The position numbers were made by a program, and so were the translations under genes. Shown here in pieces: positions 54,601 to 62,791 of a DNA stretch of 64,000 nucleotides (within the stretch, counting starts at the first letter, position 1; each line of letters starts with the position of its first letter). The notes beneath the pieces were generated by a model, which saw nothing but the letters and a program-made list of their open reading frames with translations, ran no database searches and was not told the origin of the DNA. The DNA lies in NCBI GenBank assembly GCA_039978075.1, contig JBDWCA010000011.1, positions 558,001-622,000 on the forward strand. The letters run 5' to 3'. The stretch is from Anderseniella sp039978075. GTDB taxonomy: Bacteria > Pseudomonadota > Alphaproteobacteria > Rhizobiales > Aestuariivirgaceae.

Positions 54601-55171
54601 GCAAGGTGCAATTCAACGGGGTCTGCTGGAGGTCCGCAATTTCTCGGTCCAGAACGAGGCTGCTTTGTCTCAGATTGACAATACGACCCGTCGCGCCGGA
54701 AAAAAGGCAGGTCCCAGAAGAAATGGCCTGCGGCTGTCGAGGCTTTCGGTGCCGTTTTCTGTCGACAACAGTTTTGTTCGTATCGGCGATGCGCTGGTCC
54801 AGGGTCCCGACATCGGTGCATCCGCGCAGGGCATTATTCGCAAGAACGATCTTGCCATGGATATTGGCGGCACAATAATTCCCGCCTACGCGCTGAACTC
54901 GGCAATTTCAAATGTGCCGCTGCTTGGAGATGTTCTGACCGGCGGTAAGGGACAAGGGGTGTTTGGACTGAATTTTGCGCTGAAGGGATCCATGAATAAA
55001 CCCCGCTTTCTGGTGAACCCGGTTTCGGCAATTGCGCCGGGAATTTTGCGCAACGTCTTCCAGTTTGGCGGCGGGCAGAACAATTCCGATGGCACCGCTC
55101 GTGGGTCCCGGCGCCAGCGCGGAACGATTCTGCAGCCTGGAGCGCAACGCCAAAACCAACCGGTGCGCTAG
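51683..55171 (+). CDS. Large AsmA/YhdP-like envelope protein (DUF3971)
   Basis: 1162 residues starting at TTG 51683. No ATG lies upstream in frame, and the ribosome site is weak, so the start is open. N-terminal membrane anchor (about 8-32, VTVALAVMLIAAVIYVVVAL), then a long beta-rich body of the AsmA-like/DUF3971 type, and a C-terminal AsmA_2-like part (GNPGQGAIQRGLLEVRNFSV, LNSAISNVPLLGDVLTGGKGQGVFGLNFALKGSMNKP), ending in an Arg/Gln-rich tail. E. coli relatives (YhdP, TamB, YdbH) form bridges carrying phospholipids to the outer membrane. This role is inferred. It lies 256 bp upstream of nothing else on the strand and is convergent with tyrS. Confidence 0.85.
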   Translation: MASRALKGIAWVTVALAVMLIAAVIYVVVALSSGPLSVGFLTDVVEDRVSDSIPGLKVELGGVVIERGSNGGHPTLRLANVRLTDTGGNLIARAPRAAISVDIGEILTGNVKPKKLELIGARILARRDADGDFAMGFSADNETTGKSDVGTRSVEPVVQPDSQQNGSTRSIVETINDLLQTKSNDPGTRSLEAIEVTEAQISFKDEIQNQLWVSPRANLRFKRADGGFALFMDADISADGPTWRTEVLTTYRTDSSVFKVIAKVDGVTPADVARKLFAFNQLANIDLPMSGEMEFSLSDKGEMLAGSGVLSVKAGKVSFPGYISDPVLIDEGLLRLKFEPQTGHLSINDSTLVIRGTEARFNGQFVPVRNEQQEMIAARIDLDAQNVNIDTPTAGAAGSVIDQFKLKGQALFDEQRFLIDDLLVLSSDGGVRVRGQFVADGDAVGVYMAGRGRSVRHDLIRKLWPPVIAAQSRKWYRENVRAGVVEDAEFRVKLSGAQINKALDGSPLPVDAVDLKFNASGVEFTYADGLPPMTSANGRFHLTGQVFDIEVGKGAIPLPSGKSLSVTGGNMQITKLALPISPATLNLELESDVGGFHEYADLPPLSLVSDSSFDLDAVTGRGAVNLKLAMPLKPGITSSDFAVSATAKLIDAQIKNAIEGIDIKNAQIDLLLDDTIITGKGTATLGDKAAQLTWRRPLSKSANADEDMTISTTLTDADRQKLGIELEPFLTGPTRLKVSMVRRGEQIVSANVDADLSKTSMAVDAIGWSRRPTKKTRATFKVDLNDNKFIVLDDLSITGGQLKILGKIRINRKTSSLQDASFPRFILSKTNRLALEIDNSSGSYQLGVGGASLDARPLISRMMSSKVGGRGSQKEPPVSVNTNISRIYVHRGEVINNLQGSLVTSGGAVQSAKVTGKYQNGAPITMRITRDANGQRRMRVTGRDAGASLRATNLYSKISGGTIDFGAILGNPGQGAIQRGLLEVRNFSVQNEAALSQIDNTTRRAGKKAGPRRNGLRLSRLSVPFSVDNSFVRIGDALVQGPDIGASAQGIIRKNDLAMDIGGTIIPAYALNSAISNVPLLGDVLTGGKGQGVFGLNFALKGSMNKPRFLVNPVSAIAPGILRNVFQFGGGQNNSDGTARGSRRQRGTILQPGAQRQNQPVR

Positions 55172-55249
55172 CTAAAATTGAAGTCCACGAAGTTAAGTTG
55201 ACTTCTGACCACGCAATTGCGCGAGTTCAGTTCATCCCGTAAATCTGTT

Positions 55250-56485
55250 TTATTGGCGCTTCACCAGTGCATGACGCTTCTTTCCCAGTGATATTTTCAT
55301 CAGGCCATCCGAGTTGAAGTCGTCTTCACCGGCCACATAGCCGGGATCAGTAATCTTTGTATCGTTCACGCTGACCGAGTTGCCGGTGACAGCGCGGCGC
55401 ACTTCGCCATTGCTGGCGCCAAGTCCTGCCGCAACAAACAGCGATAACAGGCCGTCTCCCGGTTTGCCGGCAATTGTGGGCAGGTCTTGTGCCAGCCCAC
55501 CTTCTTCGAATGTTTTCTGTGCCGTTGCCGCTGCCGCATCGGCGGCCTCGCGGCCATGCAGCAGGGCTGTTGCCTCGTTTGCCAGCACTTTCTTGGCTTC
55601 GTTGATTTCCGAACCGTCAAGTTTTTCCAGTTTGGTGATCTCATCCATTGGCAGCGTTGTGAACAGCTTCAGGAACCGTCCCACATCACCATCTTCGGTG
55701 TTGCGCCAGTATTGCCAGAAATCCCAGGCACTGAACTGTTCCGCATTGAGCCAGACCGCGCCTTGTGCGGTCTTGCCCATCTTTGCGCCGGACGATGTGG
55801 TCAGCAATGGCGTGGTCAGGGCATAAAGCTGATGTGTGCCCATACGCCGGCCGAGGTCGACACCGTTGACGATGTTGCCCCACTGGTCCGATCCGCCCAT
55901 CTGCAGGTTGCAGTCGTAGCGTCTGGCCAGTTCGACATAGTCGTATGACTGGCACACCATGTAGTTGAACTCGATGAAACTCATTTCCTGCTCGCGTTCC
56001 AGCCGCAGGCGAACTGAATCCATGGTCAGCATCCGGTTGACAGAGAAGTGGCGGCCGACGTCGCGCAGCATGTCAATGTAACTGAGCTTCAGGAGCCAGT
56101 CCGCATTATCGACCATGATCGCATCGGTATCGCCGTCCCCGAATTGAAGCACCTTCTTGAAGACGCCCTTGATGGACGCCTTGTTGGCTTCGATTTCTTC
56201 CTGCGTCCGCAGGGCGCGGGTTTCGTCCTTGCCGGATGGATCTCCGACCATGGTGGTGCCGCCGCCCATCAGGGTAATCGGTTTGTTGCCGGTTTCCTGC
56301 AACCAGTGCAGCATCATCATGCTGAGAAAATTGCCGATATGCAGCGATGGCGCGGTACAGTCATAGCCGACATAGGCAATGACTTCGCGCTTTGCAGCCA
56401 GCGCATCCAGACCGTCAAAGTCTGAACACTGGTGAATGAAACCGCGCTCATCGAGCACGTTTAGGAAGTCAGATTTATAGGCCAT
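55250..56485 (-). CDS. tyrS: Tyrosyl-tRNA synthetase
   Basis: 411 residues from ATG 56485, a start giving the family's usual N terminus (SDFLNVLDERGFIHQCSD). In-frame extension to 56626 is not supported. Class I synthetase of the TyrRS-bacterial type: HIGH-like PSLHIGN, KMSKS as GAKMGKTA, tyrosine-binding YDCTAPS and GGSDQWGNI. A C-terminal S4 RNA-binding domain (about 340-410, NGEVRRAVTGNSVSVND). Cytoplasmic. Divergent from anmK with 49 bp between, so the promoters must overlap or be very short. Confidence 0.97.
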   Translation of the reverse strand: MAYKSDFLNVLDERGFIHQCSDFDGLDALAAKREVIAYVGYDCTAPSLHIGNFLSMMMLHWLQETGNKPITLMGGGTTMVGDPSGKDETRALRTQEEIEANKASIKGVFKKVLQFGDGDTDAIMVDNADWLLKLSYIDMLRDVGRHFSVNRMLTMDSVRLRLEREQEMSFIEFNYMVCQSYDYVELARRYDCNLQMGGSDQWGNIVNGVDLGRRMGTHQLYALTTPLLTTSSGAKMGKTAQGAVWLNAEQFSAWDFWQYWRNTEDGDVGRFLKLFTTLPMDEITKLEKLDGSEINEAKKVLANEATALLHGREAADAAAATAQKTFEEGGLAQDLPTIAGKPGDGLLSLFVAAGLGASNGEVRRAVTGNSVSVNDTKITDPGYVAGEDDFNSDGLMKISLGKKRHALVKRQ

Positions 56486-56534
56486 GTAAACACTCTTGTG
56501 ATATTGTCCTCGCCTCATACCATGATGAGGGCAA

Positions 56535-57641
56535 ATGGCAAATCCAATCACGGCAATCGGCTTGATGAGCGGCACATCAATGGACGGCATCGATGTGGCC
56601 ATGATCCGCACCGACGGTGAAAACACGGTCGAAGCCCTGGCGTTCGAGGCGGTAGACTATGATTCTGGCCAGCGGGCATTGTTGAGTGAGGCGATGTCTT
56701 TGTCCACCGGCCTGCAGGACCGCGGCTCGCGGCCTGGAAAACTGTCTGCAATTGAGGACGACATTACCCGCTGGCACGCGGATGCCGTCGACTGGTTCTG
56801 TGACAAGTACCGTGTTGGCAGGGTCGGTGACGTCGTCGTGGGGTTTCATGGCCAGACCGTGCTGCACCGCCCTGAGATCGGATTGACGGTCCAGCTCGGG
56901 GATGGCCAGTCGCTGGCAAACTCGACCGGACTTAAAGTGGTGGCCGACATGCGGGCCAATGATATGGTTCATGGCGGGCAGGGTGCGCCTCTGGCTTGTG
57001 CATATCATGCCGCCATGGCTGATCATGTACCCGGCAGGCCGACGGCCTTTGTCAACATTGGCGGGGTCGGAAACATAACCTTTGTTGACGAGGCAGGCGG
57101 CCTGCTTGCCTTTGATACCGGACCGGGCAATGCCCTGATGGATGACTGGTGCCTGCGGCACACCGGCAAGCCCGTCGATATCGATGGTGCGCTGGCGCGC
57201 ACGGGCAGGGTAGACGAAGGGGTTCTTGCCGAACTGCGCCGCCACGAATACTTTCAGGAAGCGCCCCCGAAATCTCTGGATCGGGCCAGCTTCTCGCTGG
57301 ATGCCGTAACACATCTGTCTCCGGAAAACGGTGCGGCGACATTGATGATGTTCACCGCGCATACTATAGCCGATGCGGTAAGCTGGTGCGGTAAGACACC
57401 GGCCTATTGGGTGATTTGCGGCGGTGGTCGCAAGAACCGGTTTCTGATGGAATGCCTTGCCAGCCTGATCAATGCTCCCGTGGTGCCGGCCGAAGCCATA
57501 CACACCGATGGAGACGCCGTTGAAGCCGAGGCCTGGGCTTACCTGGCAGTGCGGTCAGTGCGCGGACTGCCGCTGACCTGGCCCGGCACGACAGGTGCCA
57601 GCGAGCCTGTATCCGGCGGATTGGTGTTTGTTCCCGAATAA
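56535..57641 (+). CDS. anmK: Anhydro-N-acetylmuramic acid kinase
   Basis: 368 residues. Phosphorylates and opens 1,6-anhydroMurNAc, recycling peptidoglycan sugars released during growth. ATP-site GLMSGTSMDGIDVAMI at the N terminus, GFHGQTVLHRP, ADMRANDMVHGGQGAPL, VNIGGVGNIT, FDTGPGNALMDDW and a C-terminal GGGRKNRFLME: all family motifs. Cytoplasmic. Head to head with tyrS, the two starts 49 bp apart. Confidence 0.96.
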   Translation: MANPITAIGLMSGTSMDGIDVAMIRTDGENTVEALAFEAVDYDSGQRALLSEAMSLSTGLQDRGSRPGKLSAIEDDITRWHADAVDWFCDKYRVGRVGDVVVGFHGQTVLHRPEIGLTVQLGDGQSLANSTGLKVVADMRANDMVHGGQGAPLACAYHAAMADHVPGRPTAFVNIGGVGNITFVDEAGGLLAFDTGPGNALMDDWCLRHTGKPVDIDGALARTGRVDEGVLAELRRHEYFQEAPPKSLDRASFSLDAVTHLSPENGAATLMMFTAHTIADAVSWCGKTPAYWVICGGGRKNRFLMECLASLINAPVVPAEAIHTDGDAVEAEAWAYLAVRSVRGLPLTWPGTTGASEPVSGGLVFVPE

Positions 57642-57665
57642 CTGGACTAGGAACAGACGTCCTGC

Positions 57666-58322
57666 CTATTCCTCTTTCAACTCCACCGCAAGGCGCTTGT
57701 CCAGGTAATCAGCACAGATATCCGTCAATGCCGGGATCTTGTTTTCAAAGAAGTGATTGGTATCAGGCATCACCTCATGGTCGATCTTGATGCCTTTCTG
57801 GGTCTTCAGCTTGGCGACAAGGGCGTTGATGGAATCAGCCGGTGTGACAGTGTCGTACTGGCCGTTGACGAACAGGCCCGATGCCGGGCAGGGCGCCAGG
57901 AACGAGAAGTCGTAATGCTTGGCCAGTGGCGCGATTGAGATAAAGCCTGCAATTTCAGGACGCCGCATCAGCAGTTGCATGGAAATCCAGGCACCGAACG
58001 AAATGCCCACGATCCAGCAGGTTGCCGCTTCCTTGTTGTAGGTCTGCATCCAGTCAAGCGCCGCGGCCGCGTCCGACAGTTCACCGGCGCCGTTGTCGAA
58101 CAGGCCCTGCGACCGTCCGACACCGCGGAAGTTGAACCGCAGTACCGAGAAGCCACGATCGCGATACATGTAATAGAGGTCATGCACGATCGGATTATTC
58201 ATCGTTCCACCGAACTGCGGATGCGGATGCAGAATCAGTGCGATGGGCGAGCCGTGCTCCGGATTGTGGTGATAGCGGCCTTCAATGCGACCGGCGGGTC
58301 CGTTAAAAATGACCTCAGGCAT
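57666..58322 (-). CDS. Alpha/beta hydrolase
   Basis: 218 residues. Serine-hydrolase fold: oxyanion His-Pro in LILHPHPQFGG, nucleophile Ser in VGISFGAWISMQLLM (GxSxG), Asp in FVNGQYDTVTP and His in MPDTNHFF. Belongs to the small COG2945-like esterase family, which lacks a lid. Substrate unknown. Cytoplasmic. It is convergent with anmK and divergent from the iscR region. Confidence 0.85.
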   Translation of the reverse strand: MPEVIFNGPAGRIEGRYHHNPEHGSPIALILHPHPQFGGTMNNPIVHDLYYMYRDRGFSVLRFNFRGVGRSQGLFDNGAGELSDAAAALDWMQTYNKEAATCWIVGISFGAWISMQLLMRRPEIAGFISIAPLAKHYDFSFLAPCPASGLFVNGQYDTVTPADSINALVAKLKTQKGIKIDHEVMPDTNHFFENKIPALTDICADYLDKRLAVELKEE

Positions 58323-58438
58323 ACGTTTGACATCCTGTCTTTAAAAGGGTTGCCGTGGCGCAACGGCGAGGCAACTGGAACCTGGCTGCCGTAATCAGTT
58401 ATTGACGAAAAAATACTGAAACTGGCAGGTTTGAATTG

Positions 58439-58487
58439 TTGACTCTGCTTGTCGGGTATTCTATATCCAGTTTAGAACTATTCAAGA
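58439..58487 (+). promoter_or_regulatory. iscR-suf promoter with Irr-type (ICE) box
   Basis: TTGACT (58439-58444), 17 bp, TATATC (58462-58467) make a plausible sigma-70 promoter 147 bp before the iscR ATG. Just past the -10 sits TTTAGAA-CTA-TTCAAGA (58471-58487), close to the Irr box TTTAGAAnnnTTCTAAA (left half perfect, right half 4 of 7). Irr binding over the transcription start would block the operon when iron is low. Confidence 0.62.
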
Positions 58488-58613
58488 AAACATTGCGCGC
58501 CGGAAAGTGGGCCTAGGCGGGGTCTTACACAATTTGGCATCTGGAATGCAAGCGTTACGGGCACCAGAGAATTTGCCTGACCACAATCGCATGTTGGTGG
58601 AGTGAGCAAAGAC

Positions 58614-59087
58614 ATGAAACTCTCGACTAAAGGCAGGTATGCCGTGATGGCCATGGCGGACATCGCGACGCAGTCTGAAGGCGCGTTGGTGCCGCTGGGG
58701 GACGTGTCAGAACGCCAGGACATCAGCCAGGAGTATTTGGAGCAACTGTTCGCAAAACTTCGTCGTGCCGGCCTGGTGGAAAGCCAGCGCGGTCCCGGCG
58801 GCGGATATCGTCTTGCGCGTCCGGCCGATCAGATAAATATCGCGGATATCGTGTCGGCTTCTGATGAACCGATGCAGGTGACACGCTGTCAGGGCGACGC
58901 AATTGATGGTTGTGTGAAGGGCGAAAAGTGTGTGACCCACGAATTGTGGGCGGCGCTCGGGCGACAGGTTTATGGGTTTCTTTCAGCGGTGACGCTGGGC
59001 GACGTTGTCAACCAGCGTAATCTGGCACTGGAAGCTTCGATCCGCCGTGCCAAGACACATCCCGTCAGCAATATGGCGCAGAGTTGA
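58614..59087 (+). CDS. iscR: Rrf2-family Fe-S regulator IscR
   Basis: 157 residues from ATG 58614. GTG 58602 in frame gives four more. N-terminal winged helix (MKLSTKGRYAVMAMADIA, LEQLFAKLRRAGLVES) and three Cys (RCQGDAIDGC, GEKCVTHELW) plus His that bind a [2Fe-2S] cluster. Between the first two Cys lie seven residues, two more than in E. coli IscR, a feature I expect in alphaproteobacterial forms but cannot check. It senses Fe-S status and controls the downstream suf operon, into which it runs without a gap (next start one base after its stop). Confidence 0.92.
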   Translation: MKLSTKGRYAVMAMADIATQSEGALVPLGDVSERQDISQEYLEQLFAKLRRAGLVESQRGPGGGYRLARPADQINIADIVSASDEPMQVTRCQGDAIDGCVKGEKCVTHELWAALGRQVYGFLSAVTLGDVVNQRNLALEASIRRAKTHPVSNMAQS

Positions 59088-60215
59088 GTGTCGAAACGTA
59101 TGCGTACCTATCTCGATCATAATGCGACCAGCCCCATAAGGCCTGAAGCACGCGAGGCAATGCTTGCGGCGCTTGAACTGTCCGGCAACGCATCTTCAGT
59201 GCACGAGGAAGGTCGCAAGGCACGAGCGTTGATCGAAGTGGCACGTGACGACATTGCTCGTGCTTTGGGAACGATTGCACCGACAATTGTATTTACCGGC
59301 GGCGGTTCGGAAAGCTGCAATCAGGCACTTCGCTGCGCAGATGCTGACCGTCTTGTCGTGTCGGCAATCGAGCATCCTTGCGTGCTGGAGGCAGCCACGA
59401 CGTCGGGTTGCAAGGTTGATGTTCTGCCGGTTGATGAACATGGCGTCATTGACCTGCCGGCGCTTGATAACCTGCTTGGTAAAGGTGACGGCCGGGCACT
59501 GGTCTCGATCATGCTGGCCAACAATGAAACCGGTGCCATTCAGCCGATACGCGATGTCGTGGCGATCGCTGGTCAACATAATGCACTGGTGCACTGCGAT
59601 GCAGTACAGGCATTTGGCAAGTTACCGGTGAACTTCGGACTGCTTGGCGTGGACCTGCTGAGTGTGTCGGCGCATAAGCTCGGCGGCCCGCAAGGGGTCG
59701 GTGCTCTGGTGATCCGCGACGGTTTGCCGGTGTCCCCATTGCTCGCAGGCGGGGGCCAGGAACTCCGGCGCCGGGCGGGAACGGAAAATGTTGCGGGGAT
59801 CGCCGGATTTGCAGCCGCGGTCCGCGCCGCAGGCAAAAGCGACCCTGATTTCAAGAGCTTGCAGGCGAAACTTGAATCAGTTCTGGCGTCAGGTCCCGGC
59901 GAGGTGACGGTATTCTCGGCAGACGTAGACCGGTTGCCCAACACCGTGTGCTTTGCGCTTGCCGGTCTTGAGGCCGATACAGCGCTGATGGCTTTTGATC
60001 TGGATGGAATTGCAGTGTCCTCCGGCTCTGCGTGTTCATCGGGCAAGGTACAGGCAAGTCATGTGCTCAAGGCCATGGGCGCAGGTGAAGCAGCAACAAA
60101 GTCGGCAATCCGGGTGAGCCTGGGATGGTCGTCCACCGTAGAAGATATGAACAGGTTTTCAGATAGCTGGCAGAAGATTGCCGCACGCCATGTGGCGCGT
60201 GCGGCGGCTGCCTGA
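59088..60215 (+). CDS. NifS/IscS-type cysteine desulfurase of the suf operon
   Basis: 375 residues from GTG 59088. ATG 59100 (MRTYLDHNATSP) is an alternative. Class V PLP enzyme, group I: DHNATSPIRPEA, ANNETGAIQPIRDV, PLP-Lys197 in SAHKLGGPQG and persulfide Cys in SSGSACSSGKVQASHVL. Takes sulfur from cysteine for cluster assembly on SufB-SufC-SufD. It starts directly after iscR. A second group II SufS, usual in many suf operons, is not within the visible part, so this enzyme may serve as the only S donor here or may be followed by one past the edge. Confidence 0.92.
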   Translation: MSKRMRTYLDHNATSPIRPEAREAMLAALELSGNASSVHEEGRKARALIEVARDDIARALGTIAPTIVFTGGGSESCNQALRCADADRLVVSAIEHPCVLEAATTSGCKVDVLPVDEHGVIDLPALDNLLGKGDGRALVSIMLANNETGAIQPIRDVVAIAGQHNALVHCDAVQAFGKLPVNFGLLGVDLLSVSAHKLGGPQGVGALVIRDGLPVSPLLAGGGQELRRRAGTENVAGIAGFAAAVRAAGKSDPDFKSLQAKLESVLASGPGEVTVFSADVDRLPNTVCFALAGLEADTALMAFDLDGIAVSSGSACSSGKVQASHVLKAMGAGEAATKSAIRVSLGWSSTVEDMNRFSDSWQKIAARHVARAAAA

Positions 60216-60242
60216 ACGATGAACAGGTAAGGAGAGGCGAGA

Positions 60243-61763
60243 ATGCCCGATATTGAAACAATTGAGCGCGTCAAGGAAATTGACGTCGACAAGTACAAAT
60301 ACGGCTTTGAGACGATTATCGAATCCGATACCGCCCCCAAGGGTCTCTCTGAAGACGTGATCAGGTTCATTTCCGCCAAAAAGGAAGAGCCGGAGTGGAT
60401 GTTGGAGCAGCGCCTCGACGCCTATGCACGCTGGCTGAAGATGGACGAGCCGGACTGGGCCAAGGTCAGCTATCCGAAGATCGACTTTCAGGATATCTAT
60501 TTTTACTCCGCACCGAAGGGCCAGACCGGACCCAAGAGCCTTGACGAGGTGGATCCTGAGCTGCTGCGGACCTACGAAAAGCTCGGCATTCCTTTAAAAG
60601 AGCAGGAGCTTCTGGCAGGCGTGCGCAAGCATGATGAGCCGAGCACGCTGGATGAAGAAAGCGGTGGCCCGTCCTATGCATCCGGCAAGGTCGCCGTGGA
60701 TGCGGTGTTTGACAGTGTGTCGGTGGTGACGACCTTCAAGAAGGAACTGGCCAAGTCCGGTGTCATCTTCTGCTCTATTTCGGAAGCCATTCGCGAACAT
60801 CCCGAACTGGTGAAGAAGTACCTGTTCTCCGTGGTGCCGCAGGGCGACAACTATTATGCGGCGCTCAACTCCGCCGTGTTCACTGACGGCTCGTTCGTCT
60901 TCATTCCCGAAGGCGTCCGCTGCCCGATGGAACTGTCGACCTACTTCCGCATCAACGCGGAGAACACCGGACAGTTTGAGCGCACGCTCATTATTGCTGA
61001 AAAAGGTTCCTACGTTTCGTACCTGGAAGGCTGTACCGCGCCGATGCGCGACGAGAACCAGTTGCATGCGGCCGTGGTTGAACTGGTTGCCATGGAAGAC
61101 GCCGAGATCAAGTATTCCACGGTTCAAAACTGGTATCCCGGTGACAAGGATGGCAACGGCGGTATCTATAACTTCGTGACCAAGCGGGCTGACTGCCGCG
61201 GTGACAATTCCAAAGTGTCGTGGACCCAGGTTGAAACAGGCTCAGCGGTCACCTGGAAGTATCCGAGCTGTATCCTGCGCGGTGACAATTCGGTGGGCGA
61301 GTTCTACTCTATCGCCATTTCCAACGGCTACCAGCAGGTCGACTCGGGCACCAAGATGATCCATCTCGGCAAGAACACCTCGAGCCGTATCATTTCCAAG
61401 GGCATCGCGGCGGGCAATTCCGACAATACCTACCGCGGCCTGGTAACCACCCACAAGAAGGCCAAGGGTGCGCGTAACTTCACCCAGTGTGACTCACTCC
61501 TGATCGGTGACAAGTGCGGCGCTCACACGGTGCCGTACATCGAATCGAAAACCCGCACGGCGACATTCGAGCATGAAGCAACAACGTCGAAAATATCCGA
61601 CGACATGATGTTCTATTGCCGGTCACGCGGCCTTGATGAAGAAGAAGCCGTGGCACTGGTGGTCAACGGTTTCGTGCGCGACGTGCTGCAGCAACTGCCC
61701 ATGGAGTTCATGGCTGAAACGCAGAAACTGATCGGCATATCGCTGGAAGGCAGCGTCGGGTAG
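60243..61763 (+). CDS. sufB: Fe-S cluster assembly scaffold SufB
   Basis: 506 residues. Core scaffold of the SufBC2D complex. The C-terminal half is the right-handed beta helix (ENTGQFERTLIIAEKGSYVSYLEGCTAPM, WKYPSCILRGDNSVGEFYS, ARNFTQCDSLLIGDKCGAHTVPYIE). Cys in LEGC and TQCDSLLIGDKCG include the likely cluster ligands. The N terminus (VKEIDVDKYKYGFETIIESDTAPKG) is typical. It is 27 bp after the desulfurase stop, with AAGGAGAGG just before the ATG. Confidence 0.97.
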   Translation: MPDIETIERVKEIDVDKYKYGFETIIESDTAPKGLSEDVIRFISAKKEEPEWMLEQRLDAYARWLKMDEPDWAKVSYPKIDFQDIYFYSAPKGQTGPKSLDEVDPELLRTYEKLGIPLKEQELLAGVRKHDEPSTLDEESGGPSYASGKVAVDAVFDSVSVVTTFKKELAKSGVIFCSISEAIREHPELVKKYLFSVVPQGDNYYAALNSAVFTDGSFVFIPEGVRCPMELSTYFRINAENTGQFERTLIIAEKGSYVSYLEGCTAPMRDENQLHAAVVELVAMEDAEIKYSTVQNWYPGDKDGNGGIYNFVTKRADCRGDNSKVSWTQVETGSAVTWKYPSCILRGDNSVGEFYSIAISNGYQQVDSGTKMIHLGKNTSSRIISKGIAAGNSDNTYRGLVTTHKKAKGARNFTQCDSLLIGDKCGAHTVPYIESKTRTATFEHEATTSKISDDMMFYCRSRGLDEEEAVALVVNGFVRDVLQQLPMEFMAETQKLIGISLEGSVG

Positions 61764-61771
61764 TCCAAGCC

Positions 61772-62008
61772 ATGTTTGACCGTCTGTTTCAGCCTCGGTT
61801 CGGCAGCCTGGAGGAATTCACCGCCAAGGCGCGCAAGATATTCCTTCTGGCGCTGCCGTTCGGGTTCCTGTTCTGGATATTCGACATCGGTATTGGCGGT
61901 ACAACCGAAGATGGTCGTGCGTGGTTGAACGTACCTATGATTATCGGAGCAGTTGGTTTTGTCGCCTGGGCCGCAGGCGGATTAATGATGATGATTAGAA
62001 AAGTTTGA
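61772..62008 (+). CDS. Small membrane protein between sufB and sufC
   Basis: 78 residues, 8 bp after sufB. A short amphipathic start (MFDRLFQPRFGSLEEFTAKARK), then two membrane helices (about 24-39, LLALPFGFLFWIFDIG, and 54-74, PMIIGAVGFVAWAAGGLMMM) with an acidic loop between. No family recognised. Embedded in the suf operon, so co-transcribed; a role in membrane localisation of assembly or just a passenger gene cannot be told apart. Confidence 0.75.
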   Translation: MFDRLFQPRFGSLEEFTAKARKIFLLALPFGFLFWIFDIGIGGTTEDGRAWLNVPMIIGAVGFVAWAAGGLMMMIRKV

Positions 62009-62028
62009 AAGAACAGGGAATTACGAAA

Positions 62029-62775
62029 ATGCTTGAAATCAAGAACCTGCACGTGAGCCTCGAGGAAGAGGACAAGCAGATTATCAAGGGTCTGGACCTG
62101 ACCATCAATGCAGGCGAGGTGAACGCCATCATGGGCCCGAACGGGTCCGGCAAGTCCACCTTGTCTTACGTACTGGCCGGTCGTCCCGGTTATGTGGTGA
62201 CCGAAGGATCAATTACCTACAAGGGCCAGGACCTGCTGGAAATGGAAATCGACGAACGCGCCGCAGCCGGTGTGTTTCTGGCGTTTCAGTACCCCATCGA
62301 AATTCCTGGTGTTGCCACCATGCAGTTTCTGAAAGTGGCACTGAATGCACAGCGCAAGGCGCGCGGTGAAGGCGAAATGACCACGCCCGATTTCATGCGG
62401 CTGGTACGTGGCAAGGCGGAGCAGCTGAACGTGACCACCGACATGTTAAAGCGCCCGGTCAATGTCGGTTTTTCCGGTGGTGAAAAGAAGCGCGCTGAAA
62501 TACTGCAGATGGCCGTGCTTGAGCCGGGCCTGTGTGTTCTGGATGAAACCGATTCCGGACTTGATATCGACGCCCTGCGTGTCGTTGCCGAAGGCGTGAA
62601 TGCACTGCGTTCGCCTGAGCGCGCCATGCTGGTCATAACCCACTATCAGCGCCTGCTGGATTACATTGTGCCGGACAAGGTGCACGTCATGTCTGACGGC
62701 AAGATTGTGAAGTCAGGCGGCAAGGAACTGGCGCTTGAACTGGAAAAGGATGGTTACGCGGCATTTGCAGCGTAA
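62029..62775 (+). CDS. sufC: Fe-S cluster assembly ATPase SufC
   Basis: 248 residues from ATG 62029 (AGGGA about 9 nt upstream). An in-frame TTG at 62005 is less likely. ABC-type ATPase without membrane parts: Walker A GPNGSGKST, GFSGGEKKRAEILQMA, Walker B CVLDETDSGLD, and the SufC-typical AFQYPIEIPGV and ITHYQRLLDYI. Drives rearrangement of SufB-SufD. Two ABC-ATPase copies per complex. Confidence 0.97.
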   Translation: MLEIKNLHVSLEEEDKQIIKGLDLTINAGEVNAIMGPNGSGKSTLSYVLAGRPGYVVTEGSITYKGQDLLEMEIDERAAAGVFLAFQYPIEIPGVATMQFLKVALNAQRKARGEGEMTTPDFMRLVRGKAEQLNVTTDMLKRPVNVGFSGGEKKRAEILQMAVLEPGLCVLDETDSGLDIDALRVVAEGVNALRSPERAMLVITHYQRLLDYIVPDKVHVMSDGKIVKSGGKELALELEKDGYAAFAA

Positions 62776-62791
62776 GGCGGGAAATGAAGTC

